Assembly (NCBI GenBank): GCA_963969345.1
Contig: OZ017768.1
Span: 868,001 to 932,000, forward strand
DNA from: Turbatrix aceti
Lineage: Eukaryota > Nematoda > Chromadorea > Rhabditida > Panagrolaimidae
Length of the DNA stretch: 64,000 nt
Reading direction: 5' to 3'
Shown one piece after another: positions 32,019 to 44,900 of this stretch (position 1 is the first letter of the stretch; each line of letters opens with the position of its first letter). The translations under genes and the position numbers were made by a program. The notes beneath the pieces are model-generated. The model saw only the letters and a program-made list of their open reading frames with translations, made no database searches and was not told the DNA's origin.

Positions 32019-34419
32019 AACGTGTTGTATTTTGGTTATTAATTTATAATAAAAAATAAAACAATAAAAAAAATATTGATTGGAACTAAATTTTTTATCA
32101 ACGGGTTGTGTCTTTAATTGTGAAACAGTGCCGATGATACCGTATCATTGATGACACGACAGAAAAATCCCCAGGAGACAAGGGCTCAGATATGTACTCA
32201 ATATTGTGTCGCGTTTATTTTTGAAAGTCACATCAGTGCGACAAAAATTGTTTATGCCCTTGTCATTCCCATTCCTATATTTATTACGTGCAAATGCGCT
32301 ACACTGTCTTGTGCTTCGAAAATGCTTCATATACATATGTACTTTCATGTAGTATACGGCACGTGAAATGATTTTGCTGCCGGCAACCTTTTAAAAATAT
32401 TTTTATGTTAATCGGATAAAACCCTTCATTAATTCTTCTGATAACTCTACGTTGAGCAGTTGTACTGTCGTCACTAACAATAAATACAAGAGCCCACAAG
32501 TTCCCGTTTTGAGCTTTTGTCTTTTGTTTTTATGAGCTTCAATCCGTTTAGCTATTTTGTGGGGGATGTTTTTACAAAAATAATTGTTCCAGCGTAGGTA
32601 ACATAGCAATTACGCTTCAGACTGCTTCCGACAGTCAATGATTTATAAATATTTTCGCTTTTGTTCCCTAAGGCTTCATTGAGGTGGTTATTCGTTCGAC
32701 TAGGTAAACGCTGCCTGCATCCGTAAATTTTGTTGTGTAAATTTAGTGCTACAAATCCTAAAAATTTTTGCGTTCGGTCCGAACATCAGCGCGAACGGAA
32801 CGAGCGCAAAAATTTTATGAGCTAAAAAAGCGCGAGTCTTACGAGCACGAGAGCGAGAACGGAAAATTAGGAAATTGAACAACTCTGATAATTGCGTAGT
32901 TTGTTTTTTGTACTTGTTAGACTCGGTTCTGCATATTTGTTATAATCTGATTTTCAATAAATAACACCAATGCTTTAAAAAGTACTGTATTCTGCTGGTA
33001 AACTGTGAACTCCAAACTAGGCGTGTCAACAGTTGTTTGCCGATAACTAACTAAGGGCCTTTTCTGACATTTACATACATATGCACGAAAAAAAGTAACA
33101 GTATTATTCTAAAAAAAATTTTCTTCTCCTGTTTCGCCGTCTAATTTTTTTCAACGCGCCGTATTCGCATGATTATCATAAAAAATACAAAACTAATGAG
33201 TATCTTCATTATTTAGCCCCATACGTGATATCTTTACTTTACTTTACTTTATTACTCTTACTCGTGCATAATTACTCATTTCAAAATTAAAGAGACAGTG
33301 ATGAGTATCGAGATATCTATTGAACTCAAATGTTAACGACGTAACTCACATCAGGATCACATTACCATAACACCTCCTTATTCACCCGTTTGTTTTTTCT
33401 GTGAAAATAAATAGGTTACGTAATGCTTTCTTATTTTCTTCCTGTTTTGTAAAAGGTCTTGTTCTGAAAATGATATATTTTTTTATGTACAGACAGCTAA
33501 CAAGTTAGCGAGTTAGACAATTGAATTCACAGAGCAGGAAACAGTACTGTAATTTGTACGCACTTTTGTAGACAACAATATAAAAGTTCCTCTGTTGTTG
33601 TCTTGTTTCTTTCACCGTATGTATCATGTAGCTGACTTATTTTTTATTACGTTGAAGGGGAAACTTTTTGAAGATCGTTTCTTGTGCCGTTGAAAATTAT
33701 TTTTTTTGCAAAAATTCGAGGACTTGGCATCAATAAATTCTAAAATGTATTAATTTTGGTTTAAAAAATAGGTCAAAATTTACAGAAAAATGCTACCAAA
33801 TTCGTTGTTCATTTCGTGTTTAGAATTATTTTTTTTATTAAAAATGAACCGCAAAGGTCGGTGCCTCACTGATAAAAATTAATAAATACAAGCAAATTTT
33901 TATCCCCCCCTTAAAAAAATTATTAAAAAGAGCATAGTTTTAAAATTTTTTTTTTCACCTTTTTTTTCGTTCAAACAAGCTATTTTTTGTATATTGCTCA
34001 TGTTTATTACGTTTTTTATCCGATTTTTTTTATTTTATATGCTCCTAATTATTCCCCGACGTTGCATTTGCTTTTTTAAAAAATTAGTTTTAACTAATTA
34101 GTTTTTTTTTCATATTAGTTTTAACTAATTTTGCATTCCATTTTTGCACCAAAAGTTAACAATAACAATATTACGTTTTGCAAAAATCAAAAAAAATTGT
34201 TTGGCTAAAATGAATGAGTTTGTTACCCAATTGGATGTTTGATGTTTTTACAACTGTCTGTGCCAACCGAATCATGCCACGGGCATGAAAGCAAAAACAA
34301 CACTTGTTAATGACTAGCTATTTGTTTTTTTTTTCACTTTTTAGACCAGCCGAGTATAATATAATATTTTGCTGCTTACCGTGACCGAAGTACAGGTATT
34401 CACATAATTATTCAGCCTG
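32019..34419. other. Intergenic before receptor K
   Basis: 2.4 kb, very AT-rich in the second half (poly-T blocks at 33.8-34.2 kb, and TTAGTTTTAACTAATTAGTT with TTAGTTTTAACTAATTTTG as a near-palindromic repeat near 34086-34132). One family-1 retroposon with a 7-bp target duplication at 33234-33311. No exon motifs found. Confidence 0.45.
33234..33311 (-). mobile_element. SINE-like retroposon end, family 1, with target duplication
   Basis: Flanked by GATATCT at 33227-33233 and 33312-33318. Plus-strand text starts with a (TTTAC)n complemented tail, then TTACTCTTACTCGTGCATAA and AAAGAGACAGTGATGAGT. Very similar to 10834-10941, so recently active. Confidence 0.78.
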
Positions 34420-35892
34420 ATGACAGTTGGAATGTCCACCCTGGAGTACCTCCTGATCATCTTTGCCACACATAATGTGGTCTGTTCAATCATTGTTCAG
34501 TGCCTTCTCGTCCAGCACATCTGTCGCCTACCCAAGCTCCGACACCTGGTGCACGCCAATTTCTGGATCATCTACGTCACTATTTTTATCGCATTTGAAA
34601 TCAACATCTTGTCAATTGCGGCTCACAGTATTGCATCATATTTTTTTGGCCTTGATATGAAGACAAACCTAATTTATTACTGCGCTACGATGCATGGCCC
34701 TAGGATTCAAACTTTTCTATACTCTTGTTTTATAATTTTGATTATCGAAAGATTTGTTGCGACCATTCGATACAAAGTCTATGAAAACAAAACTTACTGG
34801 TCACTTTTGGTGGTTGCGTGCATATTTTCGGTACTCTGGACTTGGTTTTCGGGAAACCTGCTTGAATTTACAGACTGGAGAGTTGTTGTCACGCTGGCAT
34901 TCAAGTGTAGCATGCATTTTGCTACTATTCTGGTGAGTTTTTGATTGTGTACATAATTTTTTGTTGCAAAGTACATATTTCTTTTTTTTATTTTAAAACA
35001 ATAAAAAAAACACAATAGCTTTTCAACGCGACTCGAATGAACAACAAAAGATCTGGCAAAGTTGCGGCATTTGCATCTAAAAAATTTATCATTCGATTCA
35101 GTTTTTGATTGATAATGTGTCTAAAATTTTTTAAATCATCATCTTCAAAAACTGATAAAATCAAAGTCGATTTTTCAAACCAAAAAAATATTATATTTTT
35201 TAAACAAATTTGCAATTATCTTTGAATCCGAAAATTTTATCGGCAATTTCGAATGAACTCCGGAACTTATTATTTACGTCCGTAGACAAGTGCGTATGTA
35301 TACAAATATCACATTTTGAAATGACAAAGAACACAAATAGGAGAAGTACTTAATTATTAAACATAAAACTTTCAGGTGACCAAAATCCTTTTTGACATGA
35401 ATAAAAAAATGCAGCGGCTTACGTTTAATTCCAAAATTGTTCTGACGCATCGTTATCAGGTTCGTTTCCTACATGTGACGTAAATTAGATGTACTGTAAT
35501 CAACGCTAACAAATTTTTGTATTTGAAAGTTAAAATTTCTTGACCCGGTTTTCATTTTCCAGATTTCCGAAAACGTCCGAACAATATACATGTGCACGCC
35601 GCTGGTTTTCGGAACGATAGCTGCGTTGCTCTTCTCGACGCTGACGTCTGCACTCATGAGGGTCAACGGCTTCGCCAAGCAACGCCTCTTCGTTCGGATG
35701 GTCTTCCAGGCGGTCTTCATCTTCTTCATCATGCTCACCTTTGTTGGCATACACCTGTTCCGCAGTAAGAAAAAGTTTAACTGTGTTTCGCATGCCAGAC
35801 GTCTCGTAGCGTCGGGAAAATCCCAGAAAGCAATCCGGCCTGCTGTCGTCGAGGGTGACGTGTACTTTCGGCAATTTCAACAATTCTGGTAA
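34420..35892 (+). CDS. Serpentine chemoreceptor K, divergent member (308 aa)
   Basis: Last member of the array. Exons are 34420-34932 (513 bp), 35376-35459 (84 bp) and 35563-35892 (330 bp). A CAG acceptor lies a few nt before the ATG at 34420; a second in-frame ATG at 34432 would remove four residues. It has RLPKLRHLVHANFWIIY, ERFVATIRYKVYENKTYWS, the 84-bp loop exon ending HRYQ, ISENVRTIYMCTPLVF, and a basic tail ending GDVYFRQFQQFW. It has the gene structure of A-G but some residues of H-J (YWS, NVRTI), so it may represent an older lineage. Base composition is clearly more GC-rich than the other receptors, suggesting stronger selection or a different age. Intact. Confidence 0.87.
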
Positions 35893-36960
35893 CTTTGTTG
35901 AGTTTTTATTGTCGTTCATCTCAAAAATAAAAACAATTCGGTTTGCACACAAAAATTTTTTTTGCACGATTTTTTTCGGAGCACCTACCAAGGGAGCAGT
36001 TGCAAGCCAAACGGGCAACTGCTCAACCCGAGGCGCTCTTCGAATTCTTCAATTCCTCCGCGTGTCCCCTCCGAATCAAGCAGCGTTGAAATAAAAACAG
36101 TTTATTGTCCGAAAAGGAATCCAAAAAAGCGTCATAAAAGTAATCCAAAAGAATCACAAAAAGTTGATGTCGAAAAAAGTGGAGTTGATGACATACGTCA
36201 GTTATCAAAAAAGTAAGTCTGAAAACAAGTTATTTTAGTTTTACCTACCTATGTCTAACTAACTACCTCGTACTTAAAAACACGATTACTCATATATTTT
36301 TTATAACATTATTTTTTATCACACCTACACACTAAATACACAGTACTATCGTAAACTTTTTGTCCATAAATTTCAGAACATACACTGACACACCAACTGG
36401 CAATTAAAACTCTAGTTTATTTTTGTTAAACAACAATGCACTTTTCAAGCAGTTTTTCTAAAAACTATCGACACATACAACTCAATCTTCTACAGACTCA
36501 CTTTATAGTAACTGTCACACGATTATTTTTAAGTTTAGTTTTTTTTAACTTTAAAACCATTGTTAAAACAATTGGTAATTTTTTGAATTGATATTTTATA
36601 ACATTTTTTTTTAAATAAATAAATAAAAAACATTTTTTAAATGACAAAATTTCAGCAAAAATTTTAAAAGATTTTGAATTGCAAGGCACATTTGACAAAC
36701 AGACTTTCATAAATCCATGACAAAAAATTATAAAAAATTTATTTTACAAAAAGCTCGAAGCAAAGAAAAACAAGTTTTAAAAATATGAAAAAATGAAAAA
36801 AAACCTGAGAAAAATGGGTCAAAATTATCGCATTCAAAAAAACCGAAAACTCGAAACTCGACAAAATGCTGCTCACTATTTTTGTCTTCTATCGCCAAAA
36901 AAACCGATTCACCACAGATCAGAAAAAAATGAAATACATAACACCATTCAGTTAAAATAA
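35893..36960. other. Intergenic after the receptor array
   Basis: AT-rich with poly-A/T stretches. No exon or element recognised. A short GC-richer patch at 35975-36080 follows the receptor K stop and could belong to its 3' UTR. Confidence 0.35.
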
Positions 36961-39900
36961 AAGAATTTTAACGCCCGACGATACGACGACTCCGCCGATG
37001 GAGGGGGGGAGGATAAGGCAGGAGGTACCCAACTTCGGCGGTTTCAGAGCACTGTACGCATTGCAAGTGCTCATCATGCGTCCATCGAACAACAAAAATA
37101 AAAAAAATTAAATTAAACATTCGAAGAACAAAAAAATGAAAACCGTTTGAAAAATAAATGAAATCGTAAATTTGTGTATAAATATTGGATTTTGTATTAT
37201 AAGTTCAGTAGCGAACATCGGCAAAGACAATTTTTTTTTCGAGACCCATTATTTTTTAGACATGTATCTTTTTCGAATTTTAAATCTTTTGTAATTTTTT
37301 AAGCAAGTTTAGAAAATTTTTATTTTTATTAAACCGTTTTTTTTCTTTCACACAGAATTTTTTTTAAATCAGTAAAATTTAAAATTTCTCTCATACTCAA
37401 AAATTACTGACACACGTTCAAGTAACAATCTTTACACCATACACTAAGAATTATTTTTCAATTCAATTTTAAAATTTTTGTAATGTGACATTCAATTTTA
37501 AGTTTTTAAGACAGATTATTGTAAGAAAAAAATTATTCTGAACAAATTTAAAGATATAAAAACAGATAGGAAGTTTGGGTATTTGCATAAATAATAAAAA
37601 AACAAAAATTATGTAACAATATAAATTTAAAAGGTTGCAGTTTTGGATATCAAAAACATAAGATTTTTTTCACGCTTCGAGAAAAAACTAAATTTAACCT
37701 ACCAAAAAACTAAATATTTCGACAAAAACCACCACCAACACACTAGCATCTTCTCAATCCAAAAAAAAACTTGTACCAAAAACCATGTTATTACACCAAG
37801 TATGAATCAATCAAATCAACAGCCAGCCGAAAATATATGCATGATAGTAGAGATTAAAAGAAATAATCATTATAGTACCAACTTCACGAATAAAATCATT
37901 CACAGCGTAGGCAGATGGCAAAAAAATAAATAGAACCAAACAAAAACAAAATATATCCGGGTTGTTTTTTGAGTGTGCTTGTTTCGTGGGTGCAGCAGAG
38001 GTTGTTTTTTTTAGGCAGGCAAGTTGCAGGATAGGCCAAAAACGTGGTAAACAATTAGATTCCGGAAGTTATGGCGACTCTGATCAGCGGGAGAAGAAAA
38101 CGACAAAAAATAGTGGAAAATGCTTTTGGAAAAATTATTTTGATGAAAAAAATTAAAACGGATAAGAAAGAGGAAAAAAATTTGATGAAAAAGCGTTTTT
38201 TTGAAGGCAAATTTATATTTTTTTAAACGTAAAAAATTATTTTTTATTCGTAGAGTAAATTTTTTATTCAAAATGTTATCGATGTCTTTTTTGCTATTTT
38301 TTATTTTGACTTTAAAAATTTTTGAATTATTTTAATCATTTTAAAAATTACAAATGATTCGCACTTTTTGAAAATTTTATTTTAGTCATCACACGGGATT
38401 GAAAAGCAAAAGTAAAAAAATCGGTGGAAAAAAGCGACGCTTACAACACCTACACACGTGATTCAGCACTACTGCTACCCGTGACTGTTAGATAATTTCA
38501 AAATGCTTTCAAGCTTACATTAGTCACCTGTAAGGGTGCACCAAAAAAATTATACAACCAAGAATTGTGTAGAGGGACGGACATTCACACTACCAAAAAA
38601 ATGATAGAAGCAAATTTGCAATCTCACTGATCAGTTTTTGAACAAGGAAAAATATCCTTGTCAAAATGCGCCATCCGGACACGCGGAATTATTTATACAT
38701 AAGAAATTAAGAGAAAATACACCATTTAACAAGAAAAAAATAATAAATAGATTTTTTAGTAGTAGGAATAGTGATCATTGCCGTGTATGTGATCTTTTTA
38801 GTACCAACTATGCTAACGCAGCACTCACTATGCAACAAACAGTAATAACGATGACAGGTGTGCAGTAGCAAAGGCAGCAGTGGGGCAAAACCAACCGAAC
38901 CAAAAATATTTTAGTCCAAAGAGGTGAGCAATGTTTTAGAGCACCAACTATGTTTTAGAACAACACCTTGAGTTTAGAAAAAAAGGTTGAAAAACTTGAA
39001 GCAAGGTAATGAAAAAATGTTTTCAGGCAAGCTTGTGGAAGAAACTCACAAAAGTGATCAAAGTGATTCAAGCAATGTTAAGTTCAGGCAAAAAATGATG
39101 AGATAAAAAAACATAATTTTTGATAAAATAATGAAAATAATTTTTTGAAGTATTCAATAAATATTTTCGATTTTTCAAGGTAAATATTTTCAAGAAGTTT
39201 TGGTCAGTAAGATTTTTCTCGGAACAAAAAGAATTGATGAAAAAATTCGGAAACACGACAAACGTTTTTAGGTTTTGAAAAAAAACATGTTTGAGGTAAA
39301 CTTGAGTTCAATTACCGCAGTTCGAGGTAAACATTTGAAGTAAGCATTTTTTAGACAAATTTTGATTTATAAATTTGAGAATTAACAAAATGTAACGAAC
39401 ATTTTACGGGACAAAGAGAACATTTGACGTTCAAAAAAATGTAAAAAATGTATGTAAAATTAAATTTAAAATTTTTGAAATTTATAGACAAAACACTAAG
39501 AAAATTACGACATTTAGATTTTTTTGTATAGAAAAAAAATAATGAAAAAATTAGGAAAAACGACAGCCGCGGGTTGGAAAAAAAAGTGTTTCAGATAAAC
39601 TTAAGTTCAATTACCACAGTTCGAGGTATACATTTGAGGTAGACGTTTCTCAGACGAATTTTGATTTATAAATTGAATTTAAGAACTTACGTAAAAGTAC
39701 GTAAAAGATATTTCACGAGACAAAGAGAACATTTGACATTTTAAAGAAATTTTGGATAAGTTTTCATTTTAATCGTATTTAAATTTTTGATAAAAAAGAT
39801 GAATTTTAGGGTTTGAACGTCGTTTGAAAATTTGGAAAAACCCAAGTTTGAGTGAAAGTTAAGTTCAAGGTAAAATGATGAAAACCTTCGCACTACACTT

Positions 39901-41900
39901 TTAAATACTAAAAACAGTTGATGACAAAGATCAAAAATTAAGAAAATTACGACAGTTTGATTTTTTTGGAAGAAAAAGAGTTTGATGATAAAATTCAGAA
40001 ACACGACCATCGCTTTTCGCATTTGAAAAAAAAAATGTTTAAGGTAAACAAGATTTCAATTACCAAAGTTCGAGGTAAACACTTCAGGAAAACGGTTTTC
40101 AAGATAAATTTAAATAATGAATTTAAGAAATTTCACAAGACAGAAAACATTTGACGTTTCAAAGAAAATTTAGATGTTTTAGATTTGCTTGTATTTTAAA
40201 AAATGTTTGGTAAAAAAAGATCAATATAAAATAAATTTTTAAAATATTGAAAGACTTCGTTTGACGATTTCGAAAAAAAACCCAAGTTTGAGGAAAAGTT
40301 GAGATCGTGGTAAACTTATGTAATAAATAGTTAACAACAGAGACAAAAAATTTTAAAATTACGACAATAGAATGTTTTAAGATAAAAAACAGTAGATTAT
40401 AGTTTTCAAAAAAGTTTAGAACAAGTTTCTGATTCAATGTTTAAGAAAAAATTAAAGAAAATGAAAGTTTCGTATGATAAGGCTCAATTATCAATGCAGA
40501 AAAAAAATGAGACTAAATAAGCGAGGTAAATAAATCCTGACAATTTTTACTTCAAGGCAATAATTTTTTTAAATAAGATAAACTAGTATTTTGATAATGT
40601 AGCGTTCATTTTAATCTAAATAGATAAATACCAAAGGTTCAAAAAAAATTAAAAAAGATAAAAACAAAAGCGAACGAACTTTTGGAATGAAAAAACATTT
40701 GTATCGAAAAAAACAAAAAACTTTCAAATTGGAAAAAGAAAGAAACGACATTTTTTGGTGAAAGCCAGTTCAAAAATTTTTGATACCATCAAAACTTTTC
40801 ACAATCACGTAACTAAAAAGACAAATATTTGAAAAAAAGCAACTTGTTTTTCATGAAGACGTAAGTCACCGATATCATGGGAAAAAATACAACAAAAGAC
40901 ATAATCGCGATCTACACGCCAAGGAAAAAAATCATACACAATTCAGATACATTGACATCACGGAATATTATCTAGAATCACGATTCGTACCAAAGCAAAA
41001 CAAAACATGAATACGACGCATCGATTGATCTGGACGGAACACGAAGGATTTGGCAATCAAAAGCACCTAAATTTCAATTAAAACCATAAGCTAAAAAAAG
41101 AGGCAGTTTTAGAACTTGAAACCGCTGAAAGTATAAAATTGGAAAAAAACCTCACCCCTTACCAATTACAGGTTTTTGTAATTTTTACACTTCGGAGAAG
41201 AAGAAGGCAAAGAATGAATTGGATTGGATCGATTTGATGGACTGAGGATCAATTTGACTCAGCTCAGCTATCCACAGATTTTGAAGGAACTGATGAAACT
41301 TTTTTGATGGAACTGGCAGTATGTTACACAAAAATCCTGGCACAACGTTGTTTTCCAATTTTGTTTTATTACCACACACAACAATTTTTTCAAAGTTGTT
41401 CAAATTACTGATCGGCCAATGCCTCATCCCTCATATCCCCTGCCAGTCCATCGAGAAAACAGGAGTTACAAAAGTTTATATGAATCTTCCAAAAGTTTTT
41501 TTTCTTCATAAAAATCATGCAAAAAAATTATCACAAAAAAATACAAAAACAGTTTCAAAAAAATCAGGAAGTACAAAAAGTGGTCCGAAAAGAACGATCC
41601 ATCGATTGATTGGGTCGTAGAAAACAAAAAAGAGAGGAAGATGAAGAACTGGTTCCAAGCAAAGCTTCTCGTCAAGTAAACGTCAATGTAAGTGTTCAGT
41701 AAGTATTCAAAGTATCAGTTTCAGTATAAGTTTCAGTATCGTAATATCAGTTGGTAAACGTCATTATAAGTCTCGTAAGTCATAGTATCGTATAAAGATA
41801 AGTTCTGTAGTTCCCAGGCAATACGGTATCAAAAACAGCGAGCGGGACGGGAAATGCCAGATGGCATAAAAAAATGATTTTTCGACGCGAAAAAAAGACA
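36961..41900. other. A-rich gene-poor block
   Basis: Nearly 5 kb where the + strand is strongly A-rich (many AAAAA runs), with a GC-richer patch at 36970-37080 containing GGAGGTACCCAACTTCGGCG. A diverged tandem repeat lies at 39230-40165. From 41690 to 41810 the motifs GTAAGT and CAGTATAAG/CAGT recur. No open frame has recognisable protein features; it may be an intron, untranslated transcript or pure spacer. Confidence 0.4.
39230..40165 (+). repeat. Diverged tandem repeat, three units
   Basis: Three copies of a roughly 200-bp unit start near 39230, 39540 and 39960. Each has, in order, a purine-rich start with ACGACA/ACGACC, a TTGAAAAAAAA-like run, TCAATTACC then AGTTCGAGGTA, a TTTTGATTTATAAA-like stretch, and AGAACATTTGACGTT-like end. 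Spacing between units is about 310 and 420 bp. Not coding; probably an old local duplication. Confidence 0.6.
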
Positions 41901-44900
41901 AAAAACCAAGTCGATTGATTTGAGTCAAACGTTGACACTCGCAACTCTCGAACAGATTGGATTTGGATCTCGCCGTAGGAGAAGGATGAAAACGGATTTT
42001 TTACGCAAAGACATCACGGATATTGGTTTCGTCGCGTTTCGACTTGGCTGTAATAAAATTTGATTGGTAACAAACGCAACACGGTAAAAAGGCCAAAAAC
42101 AAAAAAAATATTCACCCTTTGGATTTTCAAACTTGAATTCGCACAGCAGCAGCTTGCATGCAGGTTGATGGAAGAAGAAGCAAAAGTGGTAACAGGTACA
42201 CAGGTGAACTAATCGACGGTTCACTACAGGTGAGTTATTCTCTAAGGTCTGGTGCAATTCGCCTTCGACTTGGACTTTGGAAGATGGATAGGAAGCGTGC
42301 AAACGTTATTAGTCTTGAGTTTGGAGGACTTCTACTCGGTACTAAGCGAACAGCGGGCGGCGGCTGGACTGACCAGGTTGATTGGTGAAACAAACGGTCG
42401 CGGACAGGCAGGAGGCAGCGGACTTACATTTTTGAGCGGTCACGAACGTGGATGACTCCGTTGCTTGCATCGTGATGGGCCCAACTTTTTCCGGGAGAAG
42501 CGTGTACTAGTGAGTTAGAAGATCTCGTCAAACGACGGCTAGAACGGGGCAAGCAACGGTTTTGTTTCGACCTCACGCTTTTTGACGGCGCTGCAGTCGA
42601 AACAAATGCATCCGGGTATGTATGAGGCGGCAGCGAGGCGGACTATGTCAGCGGTGGTGATAGGCAGCACGTGCGGCAGGTAATCTCAGGTGTCTTGGAT
42701 ACCGCAAGCCGGTCAGATTCAGTAAGTCAAGTAAGTCTCAGTCATATCAAAATTCAACAGTTCAGTAATTTCGTATAAGTTCAGTACTTTTCTCAGCAAA
42801 ACTTCTTTTCAAAAGTATAAGCCGGCTTCTCTCTGGCTCCACTATACGACTCCTCCGCAGAGACCAGTTACATCGCTAACACATCCTTTAACAGATAGTA
42901 GCCGCAAACAATAGTCGTCTTTACGGAGGTCGACCGAAGACAGGGGGATGGATACCCCTGCCAGCGGCCGTGCGCCACGGTGCCACGCGTGTTCGTCAAA
43001 ATATGTACTCGTTCGGTCAAATAGATCAGTATCGTATTTGGGCCTTGATTTGAAAATTAATCGTTCGTAATGGTCTAAATCGTAAATCATCGGATCTTTC
43101 GCTCCCTCGGTGAAACATCAAAAATACCAAAAAATAGGATTTGAATAGTTAGAACTCCTCTTTTCTAGCCCAGCTCAAAGAGCGACTCCTCGTCAAAAAC
43201 CAACGTAAATTCAGCGGGTAGATTGGGTTCCTCGTATAAGTCAGTCTTCTTCGCGTCCGTCCAACACAGTGCGTAGCAAACGAGCGACTCCACGACGGCT
43301 GGCTCCCGACATCCAACTGGACGTTTTCACGCTGGCGCATCGTGGTCTCGACGCGCTGGCACTCCACCTGCCCGAAGACAGGAGTAGTACCAGTGGACGA
43401 GAGCGCTGGTGTGTTGGGGTATGTATCTTTGAGCAATTGTACAGTTGTACATGTCAGTCAACAGTCTGGGGTATGTTTGATCCTTGCGCAGAAAGTAGTA
43501 GAGCATCAGCATTTTCGAATTCCCTGGTTATATCGCCTCATTATCAATCTCCTCAAATCCACAAAAAATATTTCATCGTATAGGCTTATGATATAGGCTT
43601 CATGTTGGGGTCCATGCATTGCTACCGTGTCTCCCCACAGGTCTCACAGGGGCCAACTGGCACGTGTAGAAGGCCTGAAGGGTTCGGGTACGACGATTCG
43701 TAGAAACGTTACCGTTTCTAGTACACGCCGATAGCCCTGTGCACACGCAACACACTCACGGTCTCGTCATCAATCTCCATCGTGTCGATTCGATTGTGAT
43801 CGTATCTCGCGGCCGCTAACTCTCGACGATACCACTCACGTAAAAGAGGAGCTTGCCCTGTAAAGAGGGGGGGGCTGAGAGGGTCTTGGCCCGCGTCCGC
43901 TGCTTGATGCCGAGGTGGGAGCGTCCCTGGGCTACGTGTACTACCCGCAAGCAGCTCTTATGGTGTAGAACCAATACCAAGAGGTTGCTAACCTGGCTTG
44001 TGTGTTTCACGCGCTGAACTCTGCCTAAGAGGAGGAGGAGGATCGGGGAGGACCGAACATTCGATCGAACGATTGGGCGGGCGGGACAATTTTGATTTCA
44101 AATACCATTTTTGATTCATAAACCACTTTTGACCATACTTTTGACCTTTGAAATACCATAACCATTTTGAATCCCTTGGAGAAGTAAAAAAACACCACAC
44201 CACAATTTTAGACCATTTTTGATAACCATTTTTTTTTTAGATTTTGACCTTGACCCAGAAATTTTTGAACCTTGAAGGCTTGGAACCATACTCGACTAAG
44301 TTTTGATAGCATTTTTGAACTCGAAACCCAACAAAAAACGTTTTGAAATTTGAAAAATTTGTTTCATCGCTAAAAAAATATTACTCTCGAAAAAACCTAA
44401 ACCTGTACCTCATATTGGAGATTGACTTGACTTGAAATAAATAGTTCCCTGTCTGTTTTGATTTGACTCTACGACCAATTTGAAACCAACCAAAAAAAAT
44501 TTTGAAATATCGCACTATGAATTTTTTTCTGGGTAAAAAACCAATTCCCTGGATTTGAAAGGAGAAATTTTGAACGCGCAGAACCATTGATACACTTGAT
44601 AAGAAGCTTGAGCAGAACACCGCAGGAAAAATAAACGAAATACCATAACGAAGCTAGCCGAAGCCATGCCGCGCGAGTGTAGAGACGAGAATAAAGAAAA
44701 GAAGGAAGCACGAACGAACGAGACGAAAAAAAACTACAGAGTGATGTCGAAAAAGAACCATACACGGTCGCAGATGTAAACACGTAGACTGACTGCAGCG
44801 ACTGAGGCGGCGGCGATTGTTATTGCGAGCGGCGGTAAAAATCGAACGAGTGTGCGGAGGAGGCACCATGATCAACAGGACAGCAGCATTGCCTGTGCGC

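Noticed and set aside
32700..32882. Short minus-strand frame with Arg-rich peptide
   Set aside because: Local GCGAACGGAACGAGCGC-type repeats create the Arg-rich translation; no support as a gene.
43149..43436. 95-codon minus-strand frame near the 28S-like word
   Set aside because: No protein motif; the only recognisable similarity is a 13-bp word, too short to call coding or rRNA.
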